From positions 1-60,012 of the forward strand of contig JAFDWF010000014.1 in the NCBI GenBank assembly GCA_018268575.1: a stretch of 60,012 bases of DNA, given 5' to 3'. A program made the position numbers and the translations under genes. Every line of letters begins with the position of its first letter. Position 1 is the first letter of the stretch. The notes beneath the pieces were generated by a model. The model was not told the origin of the DNA and searched no databases. It worked only from the letters and a program-made list of their open reading frames with translations. Shown here piece after piece: positions 32,055 through 39,636 of the stretch. This DNA comes from Actinomycetota bacterium (GTDB lineage: Bacteria; Actinomycetota; Thermoleophilia; Solirubrobacterales; 70-9).

Positions 32055-32840
32055 ATGCGACAGATGACGAACCAGATCGTCACCCCGCGCTCCGCATCCC
32101 GGGTCGCGGGCCTCGTCCGCATCGCTCCCGACCCGAGCGTCGCGGATCTGGTCGAGCAACACTGGATCGTCACCTGGACCGCCGGGCAGGCGCCGATCCG
32201 GCGCGAGGTGCTGCCCGATCCCTGCGTCAACCTCTCGGTCGAGCCGGCGGGCCGGCTCCTCTACGGAGTCGGATCGGTCCGCTCGATCCGCGAGCTGGAA
32301 GGCCACGGCATGGTGATCGGCACCAAGTTCCGGCCCGGTGGATTCTCCGGCTTCCTGCCCGGGCCGGTGTCGGAGCTGAACGGCCGCGTGTTGACCTTGC
32401 CCGAGGCCTTCGGCGAGCGCGGCGAGCGGTTCGACGCGGCCCTCGCCGCCGCCCCGGACATCCCGGCGATCATCGCCGAGGTCACCCGCTTCCTCCGAGC
32501 CCAGCGCCCCCCACCCGACCCCGATCGCCGGCTGGCGATCGAGGTCGCCTCAGCGATGCGCGTCGCCTCCCCCGGCACCCAGGTCACCGAGCTCGCGGCC
32601 CAGTTCGCCGTCTCGCCCCGCACCCTCCAGCGCCTCTTCGCCAGGCACGTCGGCGCCACCCCCAAGCAGGTCCTTCAACGCTTTCGCCGCCAACGAGCCG
32701 TCGACCGCCTGAGCGAGGAGACCGGAGCAAGCCTCGCCGAGATCGCCGCCGAGCTCGGCTACTCCGACCAGTCCCACCTCGCCCGCGACTTCCGCACCAC
32801 CTTCGGTCGCGGTCCGTCGGCCCTGGCGACCCTGCCGTAG
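32055..32840 (+). CDS. AraC-family transcriptional regulator, 261 aa
   Basis: The C-terminal 90 residues are a double helix-turn-helix (VTELAAQFAVSPRTLQRLFARHVGATPKQVLQRFR; ASLAEIAAELGYSDQSHLARDFRTTFGRGPS). The N-terminal domain (DPSVADLVEQHWIVTW ... LPDPCVNLSVE ... GTKFRPGGFSGFL) is of the DUF6597 type found in many such regulators. ATG 32055 is preferred for spacing to TTGGA, and ATG 32064 is possible. It is divergent from the VOC gene and likely controls it. Confidence 0.88.
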   Translation: MRQMTNQIVTPRSASRVAGLVRIAPDPSVADLVEQHWIVTWTAGQAPIRREVLPDPCVNLSVEPAGRLLYGVGSVRSIRELEGHGMVIGTKFRPGGFSGFLPGPVSELNGRVLTLPEAFGERGERFDAALAAAPDIPAIIAEVTRFLRAQRPPPDPDRRLAIEVASAMRVASPGTQVTELAAQFAVSPRTLQRLFARHVGATPKQVLQRFRRQRAVDRLSEETGASLAEIAAELGYSDQSHLARDFRTTFGRGPSALATLP

Positions 32841-32851
32841 CTCGAGACCGA

Positions 32852-32865
32852 TATACCCGGGTATA
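32852..32865. promoter_or_regulatory. Palindromic operator over the vapBC promoter
   Basis: TATACCCGGGTATA is a perfect 14-bp palindrome. Its right half starts the -10 box TATACT (32862-32867), and the ATG of the antitoxin lies six bases further. This is the expected place for autoregulation, with a leaderless transcript. Confidence 0.7.
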
Positions 32866-32873
32866 CTCAGGCC

Positions 32874-33101
32874 ATGGCAAAGGTCATGGTCTCCCTCCCC
32901 GACGATCTCCTCGCCGAGGTCGACGCCGAGGCACGGCGCGGCGGCACGACCCGCAGTGCCGTCATGCGGGAGTTCGCCGATGCGGCGCTGCGCAAACGCC
33001 GCCAAGGCCGGGCGGCGGCGATGCGATCGTTGCTCGACGCCGCCTCGCCCCATGGCGGCAGCGCTGCCGAGCAGGTCAAGGCGACGCGGCCCGCTCCGTG
33101 A
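32874..33101 (+). CDS. vapB: Ribbon-helix-helix antitoxin (VapB-like), 75 aa
   Basis: The N-terminus MAKVMVSLPDDLLAEVDAEA plus GTTRSAVMREFADAAL is a ribbon-helix-helix DNA-binding domain. The Arg/Ala-rich tail would wrap the toxin. It overlaps the PIN-domain gene by 4 bases (GTGA). No ribosome binding site fits before the ATG, in agreement with leaderless translation. It neutralises the VapC-like RNase and probably represses the pair through the palindrome at 32852-32865. Confidence 0.88.
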   Translation: MAKVMVSLPDDLLAEVDAEARRGGTTRSAVMREFADAALRKRRQGRAAAMRSLLDAASPHGGSAAEQVKATRPAP

Positions 33102-33508
33102 CGATGCTGCTCCTCGACGCGAGCGTCCTCCTCGCTGCCTTCGATCCCGAGGACGATCACCACGGGCCGGCGCGGGACCTACTGGAAGACGAGGCGACCA
33201 CCCTCACCACGCTCGACCTGGCCCGCTACGAGGTCACCAATGTCGCCGTGAGGGCGTGGAAGGCACCGGAATCGGTGGCGCCGCTCCTGAGCGCGATCGA
33301 GAGGCTGGCCGACGACGGCGGGGTCGTCCCCTCCACCGACACCCTCCTGAGGAGGGCCGCCGAGGTCGCCGAGCACCACACGGTCTCCGTCTATGACGCC
33401 GCCTACGCAGCTGCCGCCGACGAAGGCGGTCATCGCCTCGTCAGCTGCGACGAACGCGATCTGGTCTCGAAGGGCCTGGCGACTCTGCCTGCGAATGCAG
33501 CGACCTAG
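33098..33508 (+). CDS. vapC: PIN-domain toxin (VapC-like RNase), 136 aa
   Basis: The acidic PIN residues are present: D7 in LLLDASVLL, Glu in RYEVTNV, Asp in SVYDAAYAAAA and Asp in LVSCDERDL. VapC toxins cut tRNA or rRNA when the antitoxin is lost. The GTG start overlaps the antitoxin stop. An ATG two codons on is possible. The stop codon TAG contains the TA target duplication of the adjacent MITE, so the natural C-terminus may have been altered by that insertion. Confidence 0.88.
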   Translation: MTMLLLDASVLLAAFDPEDDHHGPARDLLEDEATTLTTLDLARYEVTNVAVRAWKAPESVAPLLSAIERLADDGGVVPSTDTLLRRAAEVAEHHTVSVYDAAYAAAADEGGHRLVSCDERDLVSKGLATLPANAAT

Positions 33509-33668
33509 TGTCCTGAGTCGTTAATCCTGCACCACCCTGTCGGCGTCTCGCCCCCCGTGGCTGCGTCCTCGGATCCGCCTTTGCCAACCGGCAAAGGCGG
33601 ATCCTGCGTCCTTGCCACAGGCGCCGATCCACTCGCCAGATGTGGCACACGATTACGACTCGGGACAC
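33508..33668. mobile_element. MITE with inverted ends and TA duplication, 161 bp
   Basis: The left end GTGTCCTGAGTCGTTAATC (33508-33526) and right end (33651-33668, complement GTGTCCCGAGTCGTAATC) match apart from one substitution and one indel. TA flanks both sides (33506-33507 and 33669-33670), as for IS630/Tc1-mariner elements. There is no transposase inside. A perfect 15-bp stem with loop AACC (33571-33604) forms the centre. Confidence 0.82.
33571..33604. terminator. Strong stem-loop inside the MITE
   Basis: Arms 33571-33585 and 33590-33604 (GGATCCGCCTTTGCC type) pair perfectly around AACC. It sits between convergent genes (vapC and the amidohydrolase), so it may stop transcription from both sides. 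No T-run is present. Confidence 0.5.
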
Positions 33669-33705
33669 TAGCGATCGGCATCGCGGCAGAGCTGTTGCCG
33701 ATGCC

Positions 33706-34932
33706 TCAGAAGCTCCTCAGCGCATCGAGGCCGATCAACGCCTGCAGGAGGACGTTGGTGCCGGCGACGCAGTAGGAGTGGTCGGTGAACTCGTCGGGCG
33801 AGTGGCTGATCCCGTCTTTGCTCGGCACGAACACCATCGCCGCGGGCGTGGTCGTCGCGATCACGCCCGCGTCATGACCCGCGCCGCTCCATAGCCTGGT
33901 CCGACCGAGGCCCAGCTCCTCGGCGGCCCGCTCGAAGGCCTGGAGGACCGGCTCGGCGAATGCCTGCGGAGGCTTTGCCGAGACCGCGGTGAACTCCATG
34001 CCCAGGTCGTCCTCTGCCTTGGCTCGCAGGCCCTCCTCGGCCCGCAGGAGGGTCGCTTGGTCGCCGCCGCGGAACTCGACGTCGAGCTCCACCCGCCCGG
34101 GGATCACGTTCGCCGAGCCGGGCAGGACCCGGACGTTGCCCACCGTGCCGACGATCCCCAGCGAGATCGCGAGGTCGCGGACGAAGGTCACCAACGGCGC
34201 CGCTCCGACGAGGGCGTCGAGGCGCTGGTCCATCGGCGTCGTGCCGGCGTGATTGGCGACGCCGTGGCAGTTGATCCGGTAGCGCCGGATCCCGACCACC
34301 CCCTGGACGATCCCGATCGGCACCGCGCACTCCTCGAGCACCGCGCCCTGCTCCACGTGCAGCTCCAGGAATGCCGCGAAGCGCCCGTCCCAGGCGCCAG
34401 CCTCCGCCAGCAGGCGCTCCGGGTCGAGGCCCGCCCGCCGCAGGTGCGTGCTCAGGGAGAGGCCGTCGAACGCGGTCGACCCGATCAGCTTGCGATCGAG
34501 ATCGCCGACGAAGGCCCGGCTGCCGATCGTCGCGGCGCCCATCGTCGCCTCCTCGGACTGGAAGTTGACCAGGGCCAGCGGGTGGCGCAGCGCGATCCCC
34601 TCCTCCCTGATCGCCCTCACGCAGGCCAGGCCGGCGACCACGCCGAGCGCCCCGTCGTAGCGACCGCCGTCGGGGACGCTGTCGGTGTGCGATCCGACCG
34701 CGATCGGATCGAGGTCGGGATCGGCTCCCGCCAGCAGCCCGATGCTGTTCCCGGCGGCGTCCCGGGTGACCGCCAGCCCGAGGGCCTCCAGCTCGCCGTC
34801 GATCCAGTCGCGCGCCTCTTGATCGGCCGCGGAATACGCCACCCGCGTGACGCCGCCGCCGTCGGACGCGCCGAAGCCCGCGAGGGCCGCGAAGTCCTCG
34901 GCCAGGCGGTCGCCGTCGACCCTCAGGGTCAA
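33706..34932 (-). CDS. M20-type allantoate/N-carbamoyl-amino-acid amidohydrolase, 408 aa
   Basis: The binuclear metal site is visible: H82 in GSHTDSVP, D93 in GGRYDGALGV, E127-E128 in NFQSEE, H192 in FLELHVEQG and a late His in ISHSPDEFTD. The dimerisation domain contains NHAGTTPMDQR. This is the signature of allantoate amidohydrolase, ureidoglycolate hydrolase and L-N-carbamoylase. I chose TTG 34932, one base after the upstream stop. It would act on the ureido acid produced by the cyclic amidohydrolase domain encoded just upstream. Confidence 0.88.
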   Translation of the reverse strand: MTLRVDGDRLAEDFAALAGFGASDGGGVTRVAYSAADQEARDWIDGELEALGLAVTRDAAGNSIGLLAGADPDLDPIAVGSHTDSVPDGGRYDGALGVVAGLACVRAIREEGIALRHPLALVNFQSEEATMGAATIGSRAFVGDLDRKLIGSTAFDGLSLSTHLRRAGLDPERLLAEAGAWDGRFAAFLELHVEQGAVLEECAVPIGIVQGVVGIRRYRINCHGVANHAGTTPMDQRLDALVGAAPLVTFVRDLAISLGIVGTVGNVRVLPGSANVIPGRVELDVEFRGGDQATLLRAEEGLRAKAEDDLGMEFTAVSAKPPQAFAEPVLQAFERAAEELGLGRTRLWSGAGHDAGVIATTTPAAMVFVPSKDGISHSPDEFTDHSYCVAGTNVLLQALIGLDALRSF

Positions 34933-34933
34933 C

Positions 34934-37147
34934 TCATGCCCCCGCGGGGACGCCGGGGGCCGCTTGCCTCGGCCGGGCGGCGCGGCGGAGCCAGCGCCCG
35001 CTGCCCGGCTCGCCGACGACCTCGCCGTCGCGGTACGCCAACCGCCCACGGACGTAGGTCGCCTCGACGCGGCCGGCGAGCTCGACCCCGTCGAAGGGGC
35101 TCCAGCCGACCCGCGACTCCGCCTCCGCCGCCCGGAACGTCCACGGGCTCCTCGGGTCGAAGACCGCCAGATCGGCGTCGAGCCCGACCTCCAGCCTGCC
35201 CTTTCGATCGGCGATCCCGAAGATCTCGGCCGGTCGGCTGGTCAGGTGGGCGATCAGGTCGGGCAACGGCAGCTCGCGCCGGGTCGCCAGGGTGAAGATG
35301 ACCGGGAGCAGCGTCTCGACCCCGGGCACGCCGGAGGCGGCCGCCAGCGATCCGCCCTCCTTCGCCTCCAGCGGCCACGGTGCATGGTCGGTGGAGATCG
35401 ACGCGATCGCCCCCTCGCCCAGCAGCTCCCAGAGGACCTCGCGCGAGTCCGCGTCGCGGATCGGCGGGTTGACCTTGCCCAGCGTGCCGAGGGCGCTCGC
35501 CTCCGCCTCGTCGAAGGCCAGGTAGTGGACACAGGTCTCCCCCGACACCCGTGCCCCCATCTCCCTGAAGTCCTCGATCAGGCGAAAGGTGTGTGGATGC
35601 GTACAGTGCGCGAGGTGGAGCCGCGCCCCGGTCCAGTAGGCGAGGTCGAGGGCGAGGACGGAGGCGGACGTCTCCGCCACCGGCGGGTGGCTCCACGAGT
35701 GTGCGAGCGGGTGGTCGGCGGCGGGTGTGCCCACGATCCGGTCGACGTAGTACTCGGTCACTTCCTGCAGCTCGTTGTGGAGGACGATCGGGATCCGCGC
35801 CGCGCTGAGCGACTCGAACGCCCCCACCAGGTCACCGATCCGGATCCGCGGGAAGCGTGCCGGGTCGTACTCGAACAGTGAGAACTTGAAGGCGAGGACG
35901 CCGCCGTCCACCAACTCCTCGAGGACGCCGAGCCCGCCGTCTTTGGGCATCGTGCCGTACAGCCCGACGTCGACTACCGCCGTCTCCTCGACCTGGGTCA
36001 CCTTCTCGCCCAGGCGCGCGGCGCCCATCACCGGCGCCCCTCGATCGAAGGGCATGTCGACGATCGTCGTGACCCCGCCCGCCGCCGCGGCGGCGGTCGT
36101 GCTGCCGAGGTCCTCGCCGACGATGCTGCCGGCGTGGACGTGCGTATCGACCAGGCCGGGGAACACGTACCTACCGGAGTAGTCGACGGTGGGAGCGTCG
36201 GACCCCGGGTCCCGCTCGAAGACCGCCGCGATCACCTCGTCCTTGATCCCCAGAGCACCCCCGCGCACCACCCGATCGGGCAGCACGAGGTCTCCCCGCA
36301 GCACGTAGTCGAAGGCCTGCTCACCGCCCCCGACGCGGACGCTCGCGCGCTTTCGGGTCGTGGCGAGGAACCGCTCCAGGTTCGCCGCGGTGAGGCTGAA
36401 CAGGTCCTCGTCCGAGAGGCCGCGGACGCGCGCGAGCCGAGGGCCGAGCACAGCCAGGTCGGCGGGCGCGCTGCGATCGGAGCCCTTGCCGACGTACGGC
36501 AACCACGGCGCGTCGGACTCGAGCAAGAGCCGGTCGGCGGGGATCGCGCGAACCACCTCGAGCCAGCGCTCGCAGTCCGGCTCGGTGATGCTGGCGCCGA
36601 CCGAGAACATGAACCCGAGCTCGGCGAACGAGGACACGTCGGCCTCGCTGCCCTCGAAGAACTGGACGCAACCGCCGTGGCGGTCGCTTCCCTCCTCGGC
36701 CAGGATGCGCAGCACGGCCTCGTGCGCACCGCGACTGTGCAGGATGACCGGCAGCGCCAGCTCGTTCGCCAACCGCAACTGGTCGCGGAAGACGTCTTCC
36801 TGCTGCCTCCTGATCACCGGGTCGCGGTAAGAGAGGTCACGGAAGGTGTTGCCGACGAAGTCGAGGCCGATCTCACCGATCGCCACCACGTCTGGACTTC
36901 TGCCGAGCGCCCGCAGCTCGGCCAGCGGCGCATCGTCGGGGTGGTCCTGCGCCAACCATGGATGGAGGCCGACGGCGGCGTGCACGTCGGCCTCGGCCGC
37001 GGCGATCGCGACGCCGCGAGCCGACGTCGGGCAATCCATCCCGACCGTGACCATCGCCGACACCCCTGACCGCCTCGCCTCGGCCAGGACCGTCCCCAGC
37101 TCCGCCGCCGAGAACGCGTCGAGGTGAGCGTGTGCATCGGCGATCAA
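34934..37147 (-). CDS. TatD-like hydrolase fused to allantoinase/hydantoinase, 737 aa
   Basis: Residues 1-265 form a TatD-type metal hydrolase (H6, H8, E92, H137, D212). The His of the usual HCFSG motif is Q162 (VQFFEG). Residues 275-737 are a cyclic amidohydrolase: H336-H338 in DTHVHAG, a carboxylated-Lys candidate K421 in AFKFSLFEY, H457, H514 and D587 in STDHAPW, the allantoinase/dihydropyrimidinase set. No stop or start separates the two parts. The C-terminal half should open a cyclic ureide to the carbamoyl acid used by the next enzyme. The TatD half may process a related amide. Confidence 0.85.
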   Translation of the reverse strand: MIADAHAHLDAFSAAELGTVLAEARRSGVSAMVTVGMDCPTSARGVAIAAAEADVHAAVGLHPWLAQDHPDDAPLAELRALGRSPDVVAIGEIGLDFVGNTFRDLSYRDPVIRRQQEDVFRDQLRLANELALPVILHSRGAHEAVLRILAEEGSDRHGGCVQFFEGSEADVSSFAELGFMFSVGASITEPDCERWLEVVRAIPADRLLLESDAPWLPYVGKGSDRSAPADLAVLGPRLARVRGLSDEDLFSLTAANLERFLATTRKRASVRVGGGEQAFDYVLRGDLVLPDRVVRGGALGIKDEVIAAVFERDPGSDAPTVDYSGRYVFPGLVDTHVHAGSIVGEDLGSTTAAAAAGGVTTIVDMPFDRGAPVMGAARLGEKVTQVEETAVVDVGLYGTMPKDGGLGVLEELVDGGVLAFKFSLFEYDPARFPRIRIGDLVGAFESLSAARIPIVLHNELQEVTEYYVDRIVGTPAADHPLAHSWSHPPVAETSASVLALDLAYWTGARLHLAHCTHPHTFRLIEDFREMGARVSGETCVHYLAFDEAEASALGTLGKVNPPIRDADSREVLWELLGEGAIASISTDHAPWPLEAKEGGSLAAASGVPGVETLLPVIFTLATRRELPLPDLIAHLTSRPAEIFGIADRKGRLEVGLDADLAVFDPRSPWTFRAAEAESRVGWSPFDGVELAGRVEATYVRGRLAYRDGEVVGEPGSGRWLRRAARPRQAAPGVPAGA

Positions 37148-37174
37148 GCTCGCCCGCCCGCGCTTTCGAGGGTG

Positions 37175-38182
37175 CTACTCATAGGTCAGGATCACGCCCA
37201 GGGTCTCCTCCGGCCGCTCGTCCAGAAGCTGGAACGCCTCCGGGGCGCGATCGAAGGGGACGCGATGGCTGATCATCTCCTCCGGGCGCATCGTCGGCAG
37301 CAGGTCGAGAGCCACCTCCAGCTTGCGGCCGAGGTCCCACCGCGGCTGCAGCCCCGAGCCGGCGTAGAGCACACTGCTGCTGACGAACTTGAGGCGGTTC
37401 GAGTAGAAGGTCGGGGCCAACACCAGCGGGATCTGCTTGTCCCCGTACCAACTCACCACCGTCACCGTGGCCTCGAGGCCGCCGCAGTCGATCGCCAGCT
37501 GCAACCCGGCCGCCGCTCCGCTGGCCTCGATGCTCACGTCGCTCCCCCGGCCCTCGCTCGCGGCCATCACGGCATCGAGGGCCTCCTCGGGCGGCACCGC
37601 GACGTCGACGCCGAGCTCGAGCGCGACCTGCCTGCGGTACAGGTAGGGATCGACCCCGATCAACGTCCCCGCGGTGCGGCGGGCGAGCTCGGCGCAGAAC
37701 ATCCCCACCACGCCGAGGCCGATGACGACGACGACGTCGCCGAGCCGGACGGGAGCGTCGAGCAGCGCCGTCAGGGCGACGTCCGCGTTGTTGCCGAGCA
37801 CCCCGATCTCGGGCGGATCGAACTCGGGGATCCGGTACACCAGCTCCGGGTCGGTGGCATCGATCGTGTAGAGGTCCTGGTGTGGGTAGCGGCAGAAGAC
37901 GAGCTCACCCTCGGCATAGCCCGAGGCGGCCCCGGCGTCGATCACCCGGCCGACGTTCTGGTACCCGTACTTCACCGGCAACCCCCAGCTTCCCTCGCAG
38001 GTCGAGGGTGTCATCGCCTGGTCGGTGGGACCGTGGCCACGGTAGAGGGCCATTTCCGTCCCACTGCTGATCCCGGAGGCGATCGCCTTCACCCTGATCT
38101 CGTGGGGTGCGGGGGCCGGCGCCGAGTCGGCGCGAAGCTCAGAGTGCCCGGGTTCCGTTATCCACAGCGCCGTCGCGTCCAA
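37175..38182 (-). CDS. MDR-type zinc/NAD(P) alcohol dehydrogenase-like protein, 335 aa
   Basis: The Rossmann core VVVIGLGVVGMFCAELARRTAGTLIGVD and the GHGPTDQ, EIRVKAIASGISSGTEM segments place it in the medium-chain dehydrogenase superfamily. The typical catalytic zinc Cys (GxCGTD) is replaced by ISSGTEM, and the structural zinc Cys cluster is absent, so it may be a zinc-free member. It is immediately upstream of the fused hydrolase (27 bases) and may oxidise or reduce a side-chain alcohol. The substrate is unknown. Confidence 0.8.
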   Translation of the reverse strand: MDATALWITEPGHSELRADSAPAPAPHEIRVKAIASGISSGTEMALYRGHGPTDQAMTPSTCEGSWGLPVKYGYQNVGRVIDAGAASGYAEGELVFCRYPHQDLYTIDATDPELVYRIPEFDPPEIGVLGNNADVALTALLDAPVRLGDVVVVIGLGVVGMFCAELARRTAGTLIGVDPYLYRRQVALELGVDVAVPPEEALDAVMAASEGRGSDVSIEASGAAAGLQLAIDCGGLEATVTVVSWYGDKQIPLVLAPTFYSNRLKFVSSSVLYAGSGLQPRWDLGRKLEVALDLLPTMRPEEMISHRVPFDRAPEAFQLLDERPEETLGVILTYE

Positions 38183-38495
38183 GAAATGCTCCTCACCTCA
38201 AATCTTTCACGGTGCCGGTGGTACTCCAATACAGATCGCGAGGGCGGCGATAACAGAACCTGATCTCGGGAGACCAGATCCTGAGATGAGTAATTCCACG
38301 ACGGGGCGCGAGGGCGGCACGGCCGGGACGGGGAGCCTGCGGGGAGGAGCACCGTGAAGGGATGGGCGAGACAAGGCACGCCGCCGTCACGAGGACGCCG
38401 GGAACCTCACATGGATGCCGGGATCGCAGGGAAGGCGTGAGCCTTCGTGGGAGGACGTGCGCCTTCGCGGGAGATCCGCCGTCCCCGGGATCACG

Positions 38496-38537
38496 CTGCA
38501 TGAATTTTCCACGCCATACGGTGGAAAACTCATGCAG
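38496..38537. repeat. Hairpin, 16 paired bases
   Basis: CTGCATGA pairs with TCATGCAG and TTTTCCAC with GTGGAAAA, broken by one A/C mismatch. The loop is GCCATACG. It resembles in layout, not in stem sequence, the hairpins at 31407 and 22651. Confidence 0.8.
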
Positions 38538-38561
38538 TGCGTCGAAGGCCGTGGAGGAAGA

Positions 38562-38593
38562 GGAGGCGGCCACAGCCCGCCAGGGTCGCCTCC
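38562..38593 (+). repeat. Degenerate palindromic element
   Basis: Only GGAGGCG (38562-38568) and CGCCTCC (38587-38593) still pair. The 18-nt loop GCCACAGCCCGCCAGGGT keeps 16 of 18 consensus bases. The outer arms have decayed. Confidence 0.65.
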
Positions 38594-38683
38594 GAAAAGG
38601 CCGCGTCCCTTATGCGTCGGGCGCCAGCCGGCGACGGCCCGTCCCTTCCGTCCCCCCGGAGCACTTCGTCCGAGAAGGTGGTG

Positions 38684-39613
38684 TCAACCCTCTCCTTCGA
38701 GCCGCTCCAGCAGAGCCGCCGCGACGACCAGGTCCTCGAAGGCGATGCCGACCGACTTGAACAAGGTCACGTCGGCCGCCTCGGGTGGCTTGATCCGCCC
38801 GGACGCCAGGTCGGCCAGCTCCGCCGCGATGCTTCCCTCGGCGATTGCCCCCGTGGCGATCGGCTGCAGCAGGTCGCCCGCCTCGGCGAGGGCCGCCTCG
38901 CGCGTCTCGACCGCGATCCAGGCCCGCTTCACCAGCGTCTCGTCGACCTCCGCGGTGCTCGGCTTGTAGGAGCCCATCGCGTTCACGTGGGCGCCGGCCA
39001 TCAGCTGGGCGCCGTCGAAGACCGGCTGCGGGCTGGTGGTGCAGGTGCACACCAGGTGCGCCTCGCCGACGCTGTCGGCGTCACCCGCCTCGATCGTCGG
39101 CGCCAGCCCGGCGGCGCCGGCGGCCAGCTCCAGGGCTCGGTCACGGTCGCGGTCGACGATCGTGACCCGCTCGATCGGCCGCACCGCGACCATCGCCTCG
39201 AGGTGCGCCCGCGCCTGCACCCCGGCCCCGAAGATGACCAGGTTCGAGGCGTCGGGGCGGGCCATCAGCCGCGTCGCCAGAGCCGACACGGCGGCGGTCC
39301 GGATGCTGGTCAGCGCGCCCGCGTCCAGCACCGCAACCGGGGCGAGCGACTCTCCCCCGAAGAGCAGGAAGACGCCTTGGATGAGCGGCTGCCCGCGAGC
39401 CGGGTTGGCCGGATTGATGGTGATGACCTTGGCGCCGACCGCCTCCGCCCCGGTGGCGGGCATGATCAGGAAGTCCGATCCTCCCGGCCCCTCGAGCATC
39501 GGCCTCTGCGGCATGGTCGGCTTGCCGACGGTGGCGAAGGCCGCCGACAAGGCGTCGACGGCCCCCTCCAGCGAGAGGCCCTCGCGCACCGCCCGCGCGT
39601 CGAGGAAGCGCAT
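38684..39613 (-). CDS. Ornithine-cyclodeaminase/mu-crystallin family protein, 309 aa
   Basis: The motifs MRFLDARAVREGL, GAKVITINPANPARG, LTSIRTAAVSALATRLMARPDASNLVIFGAGVQARAHLEAM and VNAMGSYKP identify the OCD/mu-crystallin family, whose members are NAD(P)-dependent ketimine reductases, alanine dehydrogenase or ornithine cyclodeaminase. It lies 23 bases after the hydantoinase gene and probably shares its transcript. It may reduce an imine or deaminate an amino acid released from a hydantoin. The exact reaction is open. Confidence 0.88.
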   Translation of the reverse strand: MRFLDARAVREGLSLEGAVDALSAAFATVGKPTMPQRPMLEGPGGSDFLIMPATGAEAVGAKVITINPANPARGQPLIQGVFLLFGGESLAPVAVLDAGALTSIRTAAVSALATRLMARPDASNLVIFGAGVQARAHLEAMVAVRPIERVTIVDRDRDRALELAAGAAGLAPTIEAGDADSVGEAHLVCTCTTSPQPVFDGAQLMAGAHVNAMGSYKPSTAEVDETLVKRAWIAVETREAALAEAGDLLQPIATGAIAEGSIAAELADLASGRIKPPEAADVTLFKSVGIAFEDLVVAAALLERLEGEG

Positions 39614-39636
39614 CCCGGCGTCGGCAGCCCCAGCGG

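Larger units (their letters stand above)
38183..38683. repeat. Intergenic composite repeat, copy 4
   Basis: About 500 bases without a gene. Near 38183-38290 lies the presumable promoter region of the MDR gene, with a small inverted repeat (CTGATCT, CGGG, AGACCAG). From 38290 to 38660 it has a hairpin (38496-38537), a degenerate palindromic element (38562-38593) and, on the minus strand, the GTCGCCGGCTGGCGCCC block that also flanks the copies near 22.3 and 31.07 kb. Confidence 0.7.
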
